Below are positions 24,723 through 38,728 of a DNA stretch of 64,000 nt, in pieces. Position 1 is the stretch's first letter. Each line of letters opens with the position of its first letter. This DNA is from Pezizomycotina sp. ARF18 (Eukaryota > Ascomycota). The stretch covers positions 86,534-150,533 of the forward strand of contig AZLU01000095.1 of the NCBI GenBank assembly GCA_002224055.1. The letters are read 5' to 3'. The notes below the pieces were generated by a model that did no database searches, was not told where the DNA came from, and was given only the letters and a program-made list of their open reading frames with translations. A program made the translations under genes and the position numbers.

Positions 24723-26882
24723 TTACGAACGTATCTGAGCGTAACAGCCCGTGACGCATCTACCGGCGACCACCTTCTGCTCAATCTCTACCGACCTGTT
24801 CTTCCCATTCTGGTCCACAATCTTAACCTTCTGGCTGGTACCACCTGCAGTCTGTGCTCTTCCCTCTTGCCCAGAGAGTCCACGGAGACGGGGTCCATGG
24901 GTGGGATATACGTCGGGATCGCCAAGTTGTTCCGTTTCCCCGTACCTAGCTGGTAAAACTCGTTGCCGCCGAAGAACATAATATCCGATCCGAATAATAC
25001 GTCCAGGTTCTTAGACGATGACAACCTGACGTTTGTGATGTTGTCAAGGATGACGGCGGTGTGCGTGCCTCCGACGGTGAAGTACGATATCTTGATAGGG
25101 ATCACTTGCTTTTGTTTATCGGAGTCTTTAAACAAGTTAAAAAAATAAAATAAAATAAAATTCATGGCCAGTTAGCACATGAAATAATCAAAACTGGACT
25201 TCAAAAGCACGGCACTTACACTCAAAAAGTCCACTTAACAGCGCAATCTTCTGAGGCTTTGCTTGCGCGCTAGACCATTTCCCCGTCCCTAGTGCACCAA
25301 AGACACCGTTTCCGCAAGCGAACACATCAAACGTCGACCTCTGCGAGTGACTGGAAGTCGAGTTTATGTCGCGCGTCTCCATAACAAAGTACGAGTTGAG
25401 CCCGCCGGCCGCCACAGACGCACTTTGACAGGACCTCTCCCTTATAGAACGACTTGACGGGGAGTAGGGTGGGAACAGAGCTACCGTCGGCAGCGTATTC
25501 GAAGCCGAGCTGGCCGTTCGAGTTATCTCCGAAGGTATATATCCTGCCGTTGGCGTCGACCACTACGGAGTGATAGTCGCCAGCAGCTACTTGGAGATTT
25601 TCAGACCCTTGAGCTCCGTTACTTCGTGAGGCATGTCGAACGGCCCTTCCGGCCTGTTCTGCCATAGTAAACCAGGAATACCCATCTGGCCTTTGTCGGG
25701 ATAGGACGTGCCCGAAGCAGCGAATGCGAAAACGCGGCCGCTCGACGTCAGTAGAAGCGCATGTTCTTGACCAACAGCGATGTCCACAATTCTATTTTAA
25801 AAAACAGAAAATATTTGATTAGCTTGGGCTGCGTGTACCTAGGTTGAATCAAGAAGAAGACAGCTCCTCGGAGAAACTTACTTTTCTCCAACCCCAGAGG
25901 AGCTTCTATTGGACGGTATGCTATCGGAGAGCGTGACTTCTGCGTCCACAGCGACGACCAACTCGACGATTGCTCCACGGGTTTGGTAAAGCTCTCTTGA
26001 TCCTCCTTCAAGAAAGGTAGCGTATAAACGTTGCCCGATTTTGATAGGGCAATGATCTTGTCTTTACTGAGCTCTACTTTTTTAATATCCTTGCCTTTCA
26101 AAGTCACTCGGGCTCGACAAGATCGCTGAGTAGCCTGTGCCCACTGTAGCAGATCTCCATTATCCGTAACAGCGACTAGGAAGTAGGACAGCTGTCAGTC
26201 CTATCGAACAACTATATCAAAAGCTAGAGAAGAACTCCCCTTACCCCTACATCTCGAGACAGCTTGAGATCCCGCAAAACGTAACCGTCAAGGAATGGTA
26301 TTCTGCGAGGCGTTTTGATAAACTCTTCTGGCGAATCCGGCGCCGCAACTCGTCCACTGCGCGCAGAAAAACAAAAAAGATTTTTCCCAGTGTTAGTGTT
26401 TCAGTGTTAAGGATTCGCCAACGATTTTAAAAGTAGTGTTCGAAATAACGCAACCTGTTCGATCCCCAACATAGACGCCCGGGTGATCCCAAAATTGAAG
26501 CACCTTGAAATTTTCAGAAAAGACAAGCCAATGTTAACTCTTAGTACAACATTTATTTTGGAGCACGGCGGAGAAAATTAAGATGCATGTGTTACGTCGC
26601 AATACCTACTTGATCGTGCTGCGAGCTCAGTTCGATCTTGCGCTGGTCTGTTGCGACGTCCGCTAGCAGTGATTGTCCGTGTTTGTAGTGATAGTATACG
26701 AGGCCAGCAGCTAGGGCCGCCGATGGCAAAACGATCGGAGGCGATGTGCGTATGGTATTACGTGGCGGGGCAGTCGAGAAGCGACGGTAGACATTCTCTC
26801 TTGAAAGGTCGAGCCTGCATGTAGCGCTGGCTCTTGTCCGCCTGGATAATTGCCTGCTCGCCGTACTTGCTATGCGAAACAT
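24723..26882 (-). CDS. FMP25-like mitochondrial RCC1-repeat protein
   Basis: Yeast Fmp25 is an inner-membrane protein with RCC1 repeats needed for respiratory complex III assembly. The start at 26882 opens with an Arg/Ser/Ala-rich presequence, then a single hydrophobic segment (PSAALAAGLVYYHYKHG) and an intron. VLQFWDHPGVYVWGSNR starts the propeller. Further blades have VELSKDKIIALSKSGNVYTL, IAVGQEHALLLTSSGRVFAF (about 25740), VAAGDYHSVVVDANGRIYTFG with NSNGQLGFE (about 25520-25590), FACGNGVFGALGTGKW (about 25290) and MFFGGNEFYQLGTGKRNN (about 24950). The C-terminus reads VKIVDQNGKNRSVEIEQ and ends in YAQIRS before TAA at 24723, reached through one frame jump. The propeller and presequence are clear; orthology to Fmp25 is a family-level inference. 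Confidence 0.8.
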
Positions 26883-27577
26883 TGTCGAGAACGAAAGCTA
26901 GAAAGTTTTGCGGTGTTTTGGTGGGGTGAGAAGAACTGCCCATGTAAAATAGCATCATTACTATCACAGTTTCGGCGGTTTAAAAATAAATTGCACCGCA
27001 GCGAGCCGCAATCATAATAATTTTTATAATTTTCTTAGTGTCAAGTACATACTTATAACCACCACTCGATACCGATGATGCTTCACACACGATATCTCAA
27101 GTAAGTGAAATGAAAATTTAATTTCTTCATATCGAGAAATTTCTAGCCTTATTCAGGAACAGGCCTTCCTGTATACTATCTAGCATACAATCGGCATCTA
27201 ATAGCCTTTAGAAGAGGGCAGCTAAGTATTCTGTAGCTTGTTGCTCGCCAAAAATTGAAAGAAAACGCCACCATAAACAGCAACCATGCAAGCAAAGAGG
27301 GAAAGGTATATCTAAAATAGATAAAGAAAATAAGACGTGAAGACAAAAGTCCAGGCAGGGACACTCTATCTTTCGAGAGATCACCACACGCAAAGAAGAA
27401 GATAATAAAGGGGATACAAATGAAGAATAATAAAATAGAAAGTTATATTGCTGAAATAGAAAAGAACTCCTTTACACCAAATACCGCTATATCCCATCAT
27501 GTACATCTCTTCATAAGATTGTTAAATATTTTTTTGTACAAACCGTGACGTAGCCCCGGAACTTTCATCTTTTTCTC

Positions 27578-30045
27578 TCAAGAGAAAAGGATGAGAATGA
27601 AATAATAAAAGATCTCAAGTATGTATTCTTCCAGAGTTTGTCCTCCGGCCGCGATTATCCCATTTAACACTTTGGTTATGCCGTTCGTCTTCGTCTGTTT
27701 GCCGGTCTTTTCTTCGCCAGTTAATTTAACGCCGAAGTCGTCCTCATATTCGTCATCATCAATGGGTTCAATAGTTGCAATTTCCTCTTCCTCTTGATTT
27801 CCCCAATCGGTCCAGTAGTAAGCTGATACGACCGTCCTGCAGCTACCCGTGCGGCAATTCGCAGCATCATTGCCGCGACGTATCCCGAAGGTCGCATAAA
27901 CGCTAAATCTAGTGTCTTGTTGATATAATGGCCGTGGCTTTGTGCGCGAAATTTGAAAAAGTTATGCGGTTGTTCTTAGCATCCCGCTGTAAAATCACGG
28001 CATCTTCGCCCTTTCTAGTTGTATCGAGGTCTGAAATAAGCATAACCGACCCCGTTGTACCTCTTCTCCTTCGAATCGCAGTTGGGGAAGAAGGCCGTGA
28101 GACACTGCTCCACTCTTCCGATCTGTGTCACTTTCTAAGCCCGAAAGCGACGGCGATGAGTCAGCATCGTTCATCGTTTTAATCCCGTCAGCCCCACCGA
28201 GATATTTTATCATCTTCCCGAAGGTAATCATCGAGGTCGCCGGATCTGGTGAAATATCGAAGTTTGGCCGTCCAATCGGAGGGGCGATACCTCTTTCCTC
28301 TTAGGTATCCGTATAACTCCAGAGCGTGGCGTTGATATCGAGTTCCTATCGGGGCTCTTAAGCCCGAAGCAGATCGCGGCTGGAGAAGATGTCACATAAT
28401 TTTGTACATTGTCTATTGTCGTGACAGTTGGAGCAGCGGCGGAATGGGCCATGTTGAAAAGCTCGGTGGCCCTTTTCCTGGTCGGGGTGGCTTGTTTGTT
28501 GGTGATTGGCGAGTTCAATGCCGCGGATATCGAGCTCTCCCCAACCTTGGTTTGCAGCATTGGTAACTTCTGGCCAATCACTGGCACATCATTCTCGAAC
28601 TTCCGTATCTTTGATATCTGAAGCTTGCTCTCTGTTCTGGCACTGAGAAATAGGCTTGCCGGCCTTGCTGAAAACGTCATCTTTGGTGTCTGAAACTAAT
28701 ACCAACGGCGCTCCCCCACCGGTAGTTCGACCCGTCTGGATTGCGCTTGGTGCGGAGGAGCCGAGGGTCTTGGAGTTTTTAGGATCTGTAGGGGTTAAGG
28801 CGCGCCGGAGCAAACTTGCCCTCCTGGTGTGAGGTCCTGTCGCCATTGAAATATTTCGGCTCAAAACCGTGTACTAATTTGTAACTTGAGTTAACCGAGC
28901 TATTATACGATGACGGATTAGACTCGGCATCCCTTGCAGCGGCAGCCCTTATCGACTCAAAAGTAGATATATGGGCTGAAACTTTGCGCCCATAGATGCG
29001 CGCCGAAAGAACTTGAAGTCTTCTAACGGCGTCTGTACATCGTCGGATTCGCGGGCTTCCTGTGTCCGTCTCCTATTTGTAGGAGGCTCATCCCCCATAT
29101 AGAGTGGAAACATATGCTCATCAACAGAGCTAGCTACAGAGCTTGGCACAGAATTAGGCAAAGATCCAGTGCTATCTTTTCTTTGGGCCCTGCTTGCCGA
29201 TAATTGTCTTTTGCTAAAACGGAAGCGGCACTTCCACCTCGACCTCTGGAATTTGAAGGACTCTGAAGGGACAAGGCAAACGTTCGAAAACGCATACTTT
29301 ATCAAGTACTTCTTTTAGCTCCTCTACCAAAATCGAAACCGGCTCAGCCCTAAGATTTCGCTTAAATTAGTTGCTATGCTTCAAAAAGCCGATGACGACA
29401 GCGAGGGTGTGCGAATTGTTTTTACTTCCTTTTCTTTCTATTTTCTATTTCTCGTGCACAACCAGAAAAATTGGATGAAAAAAAAAAAAGAGGCACGTAC
29501 TCTAGAATTCCAGTCGCCAGTATTGATTTTGACGTATTCTCAAGACGAATATTGCGTTTTCTTCATCAACGCACCAGGCGGCTGATTTTCGGAAGAAGAG
29601 GGTGTAATATGGCCCCGGACGATATAAAGGCACATTGGAATTTTACTCTATATACCCGTAGAGGACCTTTCAACACGACCCCCAAAAAAGCACATTAGCA
29701 TTTCTCTCGTAACATAGCATTAAACGCTCCTCAGGGGAAAATGCACTGTGGACGCTACGAGCTCATACCACTAGCCAAGGTCCGCTCCGAGGTATTGCGG
29801 AATGGGAGAGATTCGATACGACCACTTTCTCTCCCGCTAACACTCCTCGAAGCTGTGAAATGGACGATGCGGGCAGAACTATGAGAGAGAGAAGCTCAAT
29901 ATTATCCTCCGACTCGTCAATCCTCCCCGTACTCGATCTCGACCTATTTACATTATTCGGATTTGGCTGATGAACGGGAGGGAGAAACTTCTCCTTGGAT
30001 TCGGTAGAGAGGTCATTTCGTGTAGGAGAGGGCGAGGGCTTCTTG
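27578..30045 (-). CDS. Unrecognised multi-exon gene, largely disordered Ser/Pro-rich protein
   Basis: I do not recognise this protein. Coding-like segments follow each other on the minus strand. The first is a Ser/Arg-rich N-terminal part (SPSPTRNDLSTESKEKFLPP near 30000; SERTLASGMSS near 29780). EPVSILVEELKEVLDK with a YAFSNVCLVPSESFKF block follows at about 29240-29340, then SVDEHMFPLYMGDEPPTNRR and TPLEDFKFFRRASMG (about 29000-29120). Next are several Ser/Thr/Pro stretches with RSGVIRIPKRKEVSPLRLDG (about 28300) and SVMLISDLDTTRKGEDAVIL (about 28040). An acidic C-terminal part contains SAYYWTDWGNQEEEEIATIE and DDDEYEDDFGVKLTGEEKTG (about 27700-27830), ending in a possible hydrophobic tail before TGA at 27578. 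Frame changes match the indel pattern seen in neighbouring genes. The start is not determined. The ordered FKFFRRASMG-like pieces suggest a conserved short domain in a regulatory protein. Confidence 0.45.
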
Positions 30046-30178
30046 TTTATCTCTTGACGGCCAAGGATCTCTGGTCGAAGAGAATTTTGGAACCGAACGG
30101 CACCCCTCCTGGGATGCAGATATATACTAGCGATCTGCTAACAAGTGTTGAAATGCCTTGTTTACGGTGCTAAGACGG

Positions 30179-30211
<33 letters not shown>

Positions 30212-32150
30212 CGTTTATGTTTTTCGCCACTAGAGATGTCGGTGTCGCAAGAAAGACGGGTCGGAATTTAGGTGAACTGCGGGAACTGTCTGTTTCTAAC
30301 GTAGACGCAGACAGCGAGATATAGCGGAAGGTGATGATTGTGAGTTTTTTTATTTTGTTTTTGTAATATTTATTGCTTTAGTTTGTGCTTGGTCGCTGCT
30401 GCTGCTGCTGTTTTGGAGACGCATGACAATAGCAGAGGAATGCATCTGGGGGTGAGAAAAGAAAAAAAAGCACCAGCCTATGAGAGCTCGACGTTAGAAA
30501 TCCGTAAATAAACACGGACGCAAGCAAGGTTTTGAGGGAGGCGCAAGACTATATGCACATATGCAAGCTTTAAACAATATCAAAGAGACTGGGGGTTAAA
30601 AAAAGGCTTCTGCGATCCGACGCCGAGGAGGAAGTGATTTTATTTTTATTTTTATTTTGTTCAAAAAGCAGATGACCATAAAAGAGTAAGGGAAAAACTT
30701 TTTGCGCATTAATCAACAACAAGAAGGCTTTCGGGAATACACATGGACTGGCTGCCTCTAACTAACCTTCAGAGAGGAGGCGCGAACGGTTAGGAACACG
30801 CCACTATGTGACCAGAAAGTCGCAGCCGTTTGAAAGACGGATAAGGTAGGTGCAAGTAAATAGAGAAAGAAACGGTAAGAAGAAAAAGGTATCAGACCCG
30901 TTTGATTCACAGGCTGCTAAGGCGCGCTGAGCTACCGATGAGCTGTTCGCAAAAAATAAGGGACGTTCTTTATCCTTGCAGACGACGGAGGTTTCAAAAT
31001 TCTCGATCGCGCTTTTTTTTCCCTCTTCTAAACGCGGGAGTGATAAGGAAGAATGAAAGGAAAAGAAGAAGAAAGAAGGAGGATAAAAGAAAGAAAGAAA
31101 GAAAGAAGGAAAGAGAAAACTCTTCTGGTGGGCGGGCACGCGTCTTCAAGAAGAAAAAAAAATTTTTCCTTTTTTCGTCATTATTTATTTTATTTCATTT
31201 ATTTACTTATTTTACTCTATATCGATACCCTTCTGCTCGGCTTTGAACACCTCGTGCTGCCCGCATGGTATAAGATTAAAATTCATCTCTTTTATTCGTT
31301 CGATCCCCTCCTTCTCTCCGATTGTGTTCCGTCACGCCATTCGTTCGTTGCCTCTGATCCATTCATCATCCGAGGGGGAGGAACTTCGCGGAGCTCCTTT
31401 TTATAGAATCTGATTTATCCATCTTTAATAATTTTTTGAACCCTACCTATTCGTATCAAACTCGACCCCTCTATTCACGCTGAAAAAAGGATGAATATAA
31501 CGAAGTGTTATATCGTGATTCAAGCGTTAGAGATAGAATAATATATATATCATTCTATATCATTTCTTCTATCATTTTATATTTTTATTCCTAAGGTATG
31601 TTTTAGTATTTGCTCTTTCTAGAGCCATTAATTAACCTTAGGAAGACCCTGAAGATTTGGTATTGTTCGGCAAGAGCGGGGGCCCCTTAGGGAAGTTATT
31701 ATTATTTTATTTCTTTATCTTATCATTTTGCTGGGGAAGTTGGCCAAAATCCTTGTCTTTCATCCCAACAAAGAAAAACACCCAAGACCGCTAGAACAAG
31801 CTAGTTCCTCGTCCAATCTTATTCACAAGGAAGTCAATCGATATAATAATAGCAGTATTATTATATTATTTAATATATTTTTTTAGCTACTCACCCCATG
31901 AAGAATAAGTCGCGTGAACGGGATATATCAAGCACTTTGTATATTCTTTTGATACACAGGGTCAGATAACAAATGAATTGAAATATTTCAAAGATTATTA
32001 ATTGAGATAAAATCTTGTACAAGTTCTCTTTTATCGTGCATTGTAGCGTTTTGTAAGCGCTAGCTGCCGCAAACAAAAGAGAAGAAACCTTTTTGTATAG
32101 CGGCTTGTGTTCCGAAAGAAAGAGTCCACCAGAAGCTTGCATTATAGAAA
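30046..32150. other. Noncoding region with T31 tract and A/T-rich DNA
   Basis: About 2.1 kb between the 5' side of the unrecognised gene and the 3' end of the dihydrolipoyl dehydrogenase gene. It contains a run of 31 T at 30181-30211, TTTTTA-like repeats near 30640, AAAG repeats near 31085 and TTTA-rich DNA near 31180-31215. The ORFs here are low-complexity and unconvincing. I see nothing I can call a gene. Confidence 0.4.
30181..30211. repeat. T31 homopolymer
   Basis: An uninterrupted T run just beyond the 5' side of the unrecognised minus-strand gene. It may mark its promoter; on that gene's strand it is an A tract. Confidence 0.95.
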
Positions 32151-34280
<2,130 letters not shown>

Positions 34281-35128
34281 GGGACTAAATCGATAGAACT
34301 AGCTAGAATAATACGTCAAGGCGAGAATATGGTATCCGAAACCGAGTATACGGTTTTTTAAGAATAGTATAAGATCCACTCGAGGACTAGTAGGTTCTTT
34401 CCTGTTGGTACGACGCTTAGGACGGGGTTTGAAATCGTCAGATCTGCGTAATAATTAAATTGTTGAATTAGAAGAGGCAACTGCAGAGGCGCTGCGAAGG
34501 AAAATAAACCCAACCAAATTTTTTTTTTTTTTTTTTTCTAATAATGGAGTAACTAGTTTTTCGGCGAAGAGCTTTTTTTTCCTATTTGACAAAGATTTTT
34601 GCGTTGAAAATAATGCCGCGCTGCCGTAATAAATAAATAATGGCGCGTTACCGAACCTTCCATCTCGCTCTCTCCTAAGCATCAATCAATTCGGACGGGT
34701 ATCAACGCAAAGACCGGCCGGTTTGCCGTGGTTTCAAAATAGTGCTGCTCGATAATTTCACAATTTCCCGAGCGGGCCGCCGCAACCGGCTCTTAACACA
34801 TCCATCAGCTACTTAGAACGAAACTCTTATCTATTACTACTTAAGTATGAATTATAAATCAAGGGTATATAGGATCGTGGTCTGGTAGCTAGTGACTAGT
34901 GACTAAATATAAACAAATATTATTAGATTACTATACAGAGGAAAGAATTTGTCAGTGCTTTCGATCTATTGCGGGCTCCTCATGACCCAGCAATCCTTCC
35001 CCCTTTGCAAGGTAGTTTACCAGTAGTTATTCGCATGAGTATCAACGTGTGTGGTTCATACCAAATCCCTATCTTACTCTGTCACCGCTACCGGCTTTAA
35101 GAACTGCTGCGCATGCACGCAGGATTTT
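34281..35128. other. Promoter of LPD1 and 3' flank of SGD1
   Basis: Contains an 18-base T tract at about 34520-34537 and CCGG-rich DNA near 34710-34790. No further coding segment is supported. A short minus-strand ORF at 34455-34685 looks random. Confidence 0.4.
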
Positions 35129-38128
35129 CTAACGAGCTTGCACTCTTTGGCGTTGCGCGAGTTCCGTGAGCTTGACATGCTTTCTCAAAAAGTATTCGAT
35201 CCTCTTGCAAGCTCTGGCATCCTTTAACGTTGAAGATTGCTTGAACTCCCTTTTTATCAACCTTTGAAGCCTTTTTGCTGCAATTGTGCAACGTGCATGT
35301 AATATTGTCGCAAAGAGTATTTCAAGATATCCTCTCGTCTTCGCTGGAGGGAGTAAAATTTAATATCTGGAAAAATAGGACGACGTTAGCAAAAAAAAAA
35401 AAAAAAAAAAAAGAACCGCTGTTTCTTGTATCTAGTATATAATAGAATTGCGCTTCTCACCTTTAACACTGCTATGGTAACACCCCACTGCCAATGAGAG
35501 TTCCATACAACTTTGCTAAATTAAGTATTGTTTTCAAGGATTTGCTTGCGTTTTTTGATTTCGTAGAATCACTGTTTTCGTCGTCATCATCCTCGCTGGT
35601 AACTTCATCGTCATCATCATCATCATTATCCTGATCTTTATCTAGTAGCTCAGATCCTTCCATGCGGTCGTCCTCTCCAAAGCCCTGAACATCTCCCAAA
35701 GGCAAAACTGAAAAGCCATCTTTGTTGAATGTCTTGAACATAATTCGCCGGCCACGAGGGTGTAGAAATGGTTGTAAATTCTCTTCGCTTCCGCAGCAGT
35801 GAATTATGACTCGCGGGATTCCCTCTCCTGAGCCCGCTTTAAGCCGTAGTTTTTGGAGCCGGGCCACAGCATCCCGGAAATCCTAATATCACGGTTGCGT
35901 TAGTAAACTATGGGCGCCCTAAATCTAGACTTAAAGCCTACAGGGGATATGAAGGAGAATGTGCAGATGTACTCACGTTGCTACTCATAATTGCCACGAA
36001 TATAGCGACGAACTCCCGTATTCATTCTCTGTTCCCTTTGCTAGCTGGATGAGGTCCGGTGTCGCAAAATCACCCAGATACATCCACTTCATCGCCTTTC
36101 CAAAGATCTTCCACCCCTGTCGCTGTGGTAGTAGTAACAGGCTCGTAATCGTCCACATCATTCCTCCAGCTGGCACCAACCAACCACCACTTGCCTTTCG
36201 TTTCGATATCCTTTATGTCTTTAAGAGTAGGACGTAAAGGCTCTGTAGCGCGTAAATGCCTAGAATTTAGCAAGCCCAGTTGCTTTTTCATCTGAATGGC
36301 GGCCTTTGATGACACCTCTGAAGTCGAAGTTACAGACTTTAATTTGTTATTTTGAGGTTGTTCAAAGTCTCCACCATGAACTTGGTGCGTGTGCTCATAT
36401 TTCCAGCTTTTGCGATCGCCGGCTGTAACATGACGACAACCGACTTGAGAGCCGTGGGATCATCTTGCCTGAGCTGATTCCCAGAGTCTTTTTTTTTTTT
36501 TTTTTTTTTCATCGGATATTCGTAAGCAAATTATCAAAAATATTGCATTAGAACAAGGCGAGAAGGGGAAGATCGTATACATACTTCTTACATCCGTAAG
36601 AGAAGCTCGTGTTCAGCTCGGTCAATTCACTGACGAATATTCTAATGTAGTCGAAGACCAGACTTGATCCGACGACACCAAAGTTGTACAGCTCTGTCAA
36701 TAGAGCCATCAAATGACAGCTTCTTTACCTTTCCCTCCTAAAACCTCCTCCTGAGAGAGGTTTCCTTCCTTACACCCAGCATAGTACGACTCAAATTTCT
36801 CAACGATGGTTTGCACCGCGTACGCCCCAAAGTCAATGCCTATGATTTTGTAAACAGCGGCGATAAGCCAGCATGCAGAATCATGAATGTATCCAGAAGC
36901 TTTGCTCGGTCATTTATCGAAGCTACTATGACCTCAGTGAGAGTAGAGGTGACGTGGTGGCGAGGATATTCTCTATAGAACTTTTCTACCGATGACAGTA
37001 TTTGAAGGACGTTTGCTTCTGACAGACGATTCAGTTGACCTTGCATTTTCCTTCGGAGGACAGATAGCAATTCGCTGTCGGAAGAAGGGAGACCTCGTAG
37101 GGAAGGGAATATATTCCTACAGGTTGGCTGGCTCTTTTACTTCCTTTTGCGACGTGTAGGTTTTCGGTGGGTTGTGTTCTTCTAGAATTTCATTGTCGTC
37201 TGATCGGATTCAGATCCGAACCCACGAAATTCTGCGTACTTGACGCCCTCATCTCCGTCACTTTCAATATCGTCTTCCTCACTTTCATCACCGTCATCTG
37301 TTTCCAACCTAAATCAGACCCTGAATCCGACTCAAACGAGTTCTCGCTATCTGAACCGCTGAAATCATCGTCTGTAGGTGTTTCTTCGGCTAGCGCAGCT
37401 TTTTTGCTTTAGAATTGGTTGACGCCTCTGTCGTAGATTCCTCCGAAGACCTCTTCCGCTTCTTCCCTCTCGTCCGATTCGACTTCCCGATAATCATCTT
37501 CGAGTCCGTCCAGTAAAAAGTCTAAGCCGTCGTCAAGGAACGATTTCGGTAGTTTGTGGCTTTTCATCTTCAATTTTTTCTCAAAGTAGGCAATTTCGGC
37601 GTCTTCAGCGGCGATATCCTCTTCGAGGCATGAAGAACCATTTCGACGAGTAATTGACGGAACATGTTTTTTTGACTCTCCTGGTGTTGCTTGAGACCTT
37701 TTCAAGATGGACTTCGGCGGTGGGCCGCGTTTTCGACTTTCTTTGCATTATGATTTGGTAGAGTTGACTGCCGGAATTGTGCTCCGAGACGCGCACGAGA
37801 GCGATTGGCATTATTCAAGGCGCGCATAGCTTTGCGCTGCTGCCTTTCATCTTTTCGAAGCGCTTTGCGATTTGCAGCGGTCTTTCCATTTGCAGCGGTT
37901 ATTCTTCGCCCACTTGTGCCCTTAAGCTGGAGGTTGTAGTGGTTGTCTGCTCCAGAACCTGCTCGAAAAAAAAAAAACTACAGATTAGTATTATTTTTTT
38001 TCCCACTCCAAATACGTCGTCGCCAAATATACAGGAGAGTGGTACCTAATGCATTGACCTGTTCAAGTAGGTCCTTAGGCAAGCGGAGCGTATTCTTGCT
38101 GTTCCTGCTTCTTCTTCTTCTTCTGCAT
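35129..38128 (-). CDS. SGD1: Sgd1/NOM1: nucleolar MIF4G-MA3 ribosome biogenesis protein
   Basis: Sgd1 (NOM1 in animals) is an essential nucleolar protein of 40S ribosome assembly; it binds the helicase Fal1/eIF4A3. The start at 38128 (MQKKKKQEQQEYA) leads to RLPKDLLEQVNAL after a frame jump. A basic region with KALRKDERQQRKAMRALNN follows at about 37830. An acidic stretch has EDAEIAYFEKKLKMK, LPKSFLDDGLDFLLDGLEDD and DSENSFESDSGSD (about 37300-37600). The MIF4G domain has LRRKMQGQLNRLSEANVLQI and YPRHHVTSTLTEVIV (about 36930-37060), FVSELTELN, and KGKWWLVGASWRND (about 36170). The MA3-like part has TPDLIQLAKxxRMN (about 36030) and MFKTFNKDGFSVL (about 35740), then an acidic insert and ILNLAKLYGTLI. 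The last exon gives KRIEYFLRKHVKLTELAQRQ, ending at 35129. The family assignment is strong despite many frame breaks. Confidence 0.87.
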
Positions 38129-38211
38129 GATCGCAGCTCGTAGCTTCTGTCGTGTTGTGAGGTATAACGAAAGAATGAAAATTATAGGTGGACTTTGAAT
38201 GCTTCTATTCT

Positions 38212-38242
<31 letters not shown>

Positions 38243-38728
38243 CTTCGTCCCAAGTTGACGGAGTTCTTGGCATCGAAATTTGGCACTTTCAGTGAATGAG
38301 CCTCATATTCGAATTCCGACTGGAAATTCTTTTGATAATAATTAAAAAGCATCTATAATAATATATATATATTTTTTCTTCTCTTTTCCCTTCTGCTGTC
38401 TTTTTTTTCCTGGCGCGGCAGAAGCTAAAAGTGTCAAAAAAAATCTCCTTTGAGAAAAACATCGCGAACCTTTTTTTTTTTTTTCACACCCCAAAACACC
38501 GACCGCTCCGACCCTTATCCAATATCGAAACCATTATTTTTACCTCTCCCTGTTAGAACCCCCTCGTCGTTTCGTCCTATCGACACATCTAGGATCTCGC
38601 AACAGCACAGTATTTCCAGCTCGATTTACTACCGCTTAGATTCCAAGCCAGCAATTAACGGAGGGAAAACACACATCCATTCGAATTGTTGGGGAAGTAC
38701 TAGGGTCAAGCTACTAGGCATCATCATC
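38129..38728. promoter_or_regulatory. Divergent promoter region SGD1 / RSC-like gene
   Basis: The 600 bases between two head-to-head genes carry a T tract of about 29 bases at 38214-38242, another T run at 38471-38484 and a short TATATATATATA at 38362-38373. Such poly(dA:dT) tracts are known nucleosome-depleting elements in yeast promoters and are bound by RSC. Here this is only suggestive. Confidence 0.4.

Noticed and set aside
30890-30960. A-box-like TAGCTCAGCGCG followed by a T run on the minus strand
   Set aside because: No matching B box (GGTTCGANNCC) and no cloverleaf could be drawn.
34455-34685. Minus-strand ORF of 76 codons upstream of LPD1
   Set aside because: Overlaps a poly(T) tract and has Lys-run composition; probably chance.
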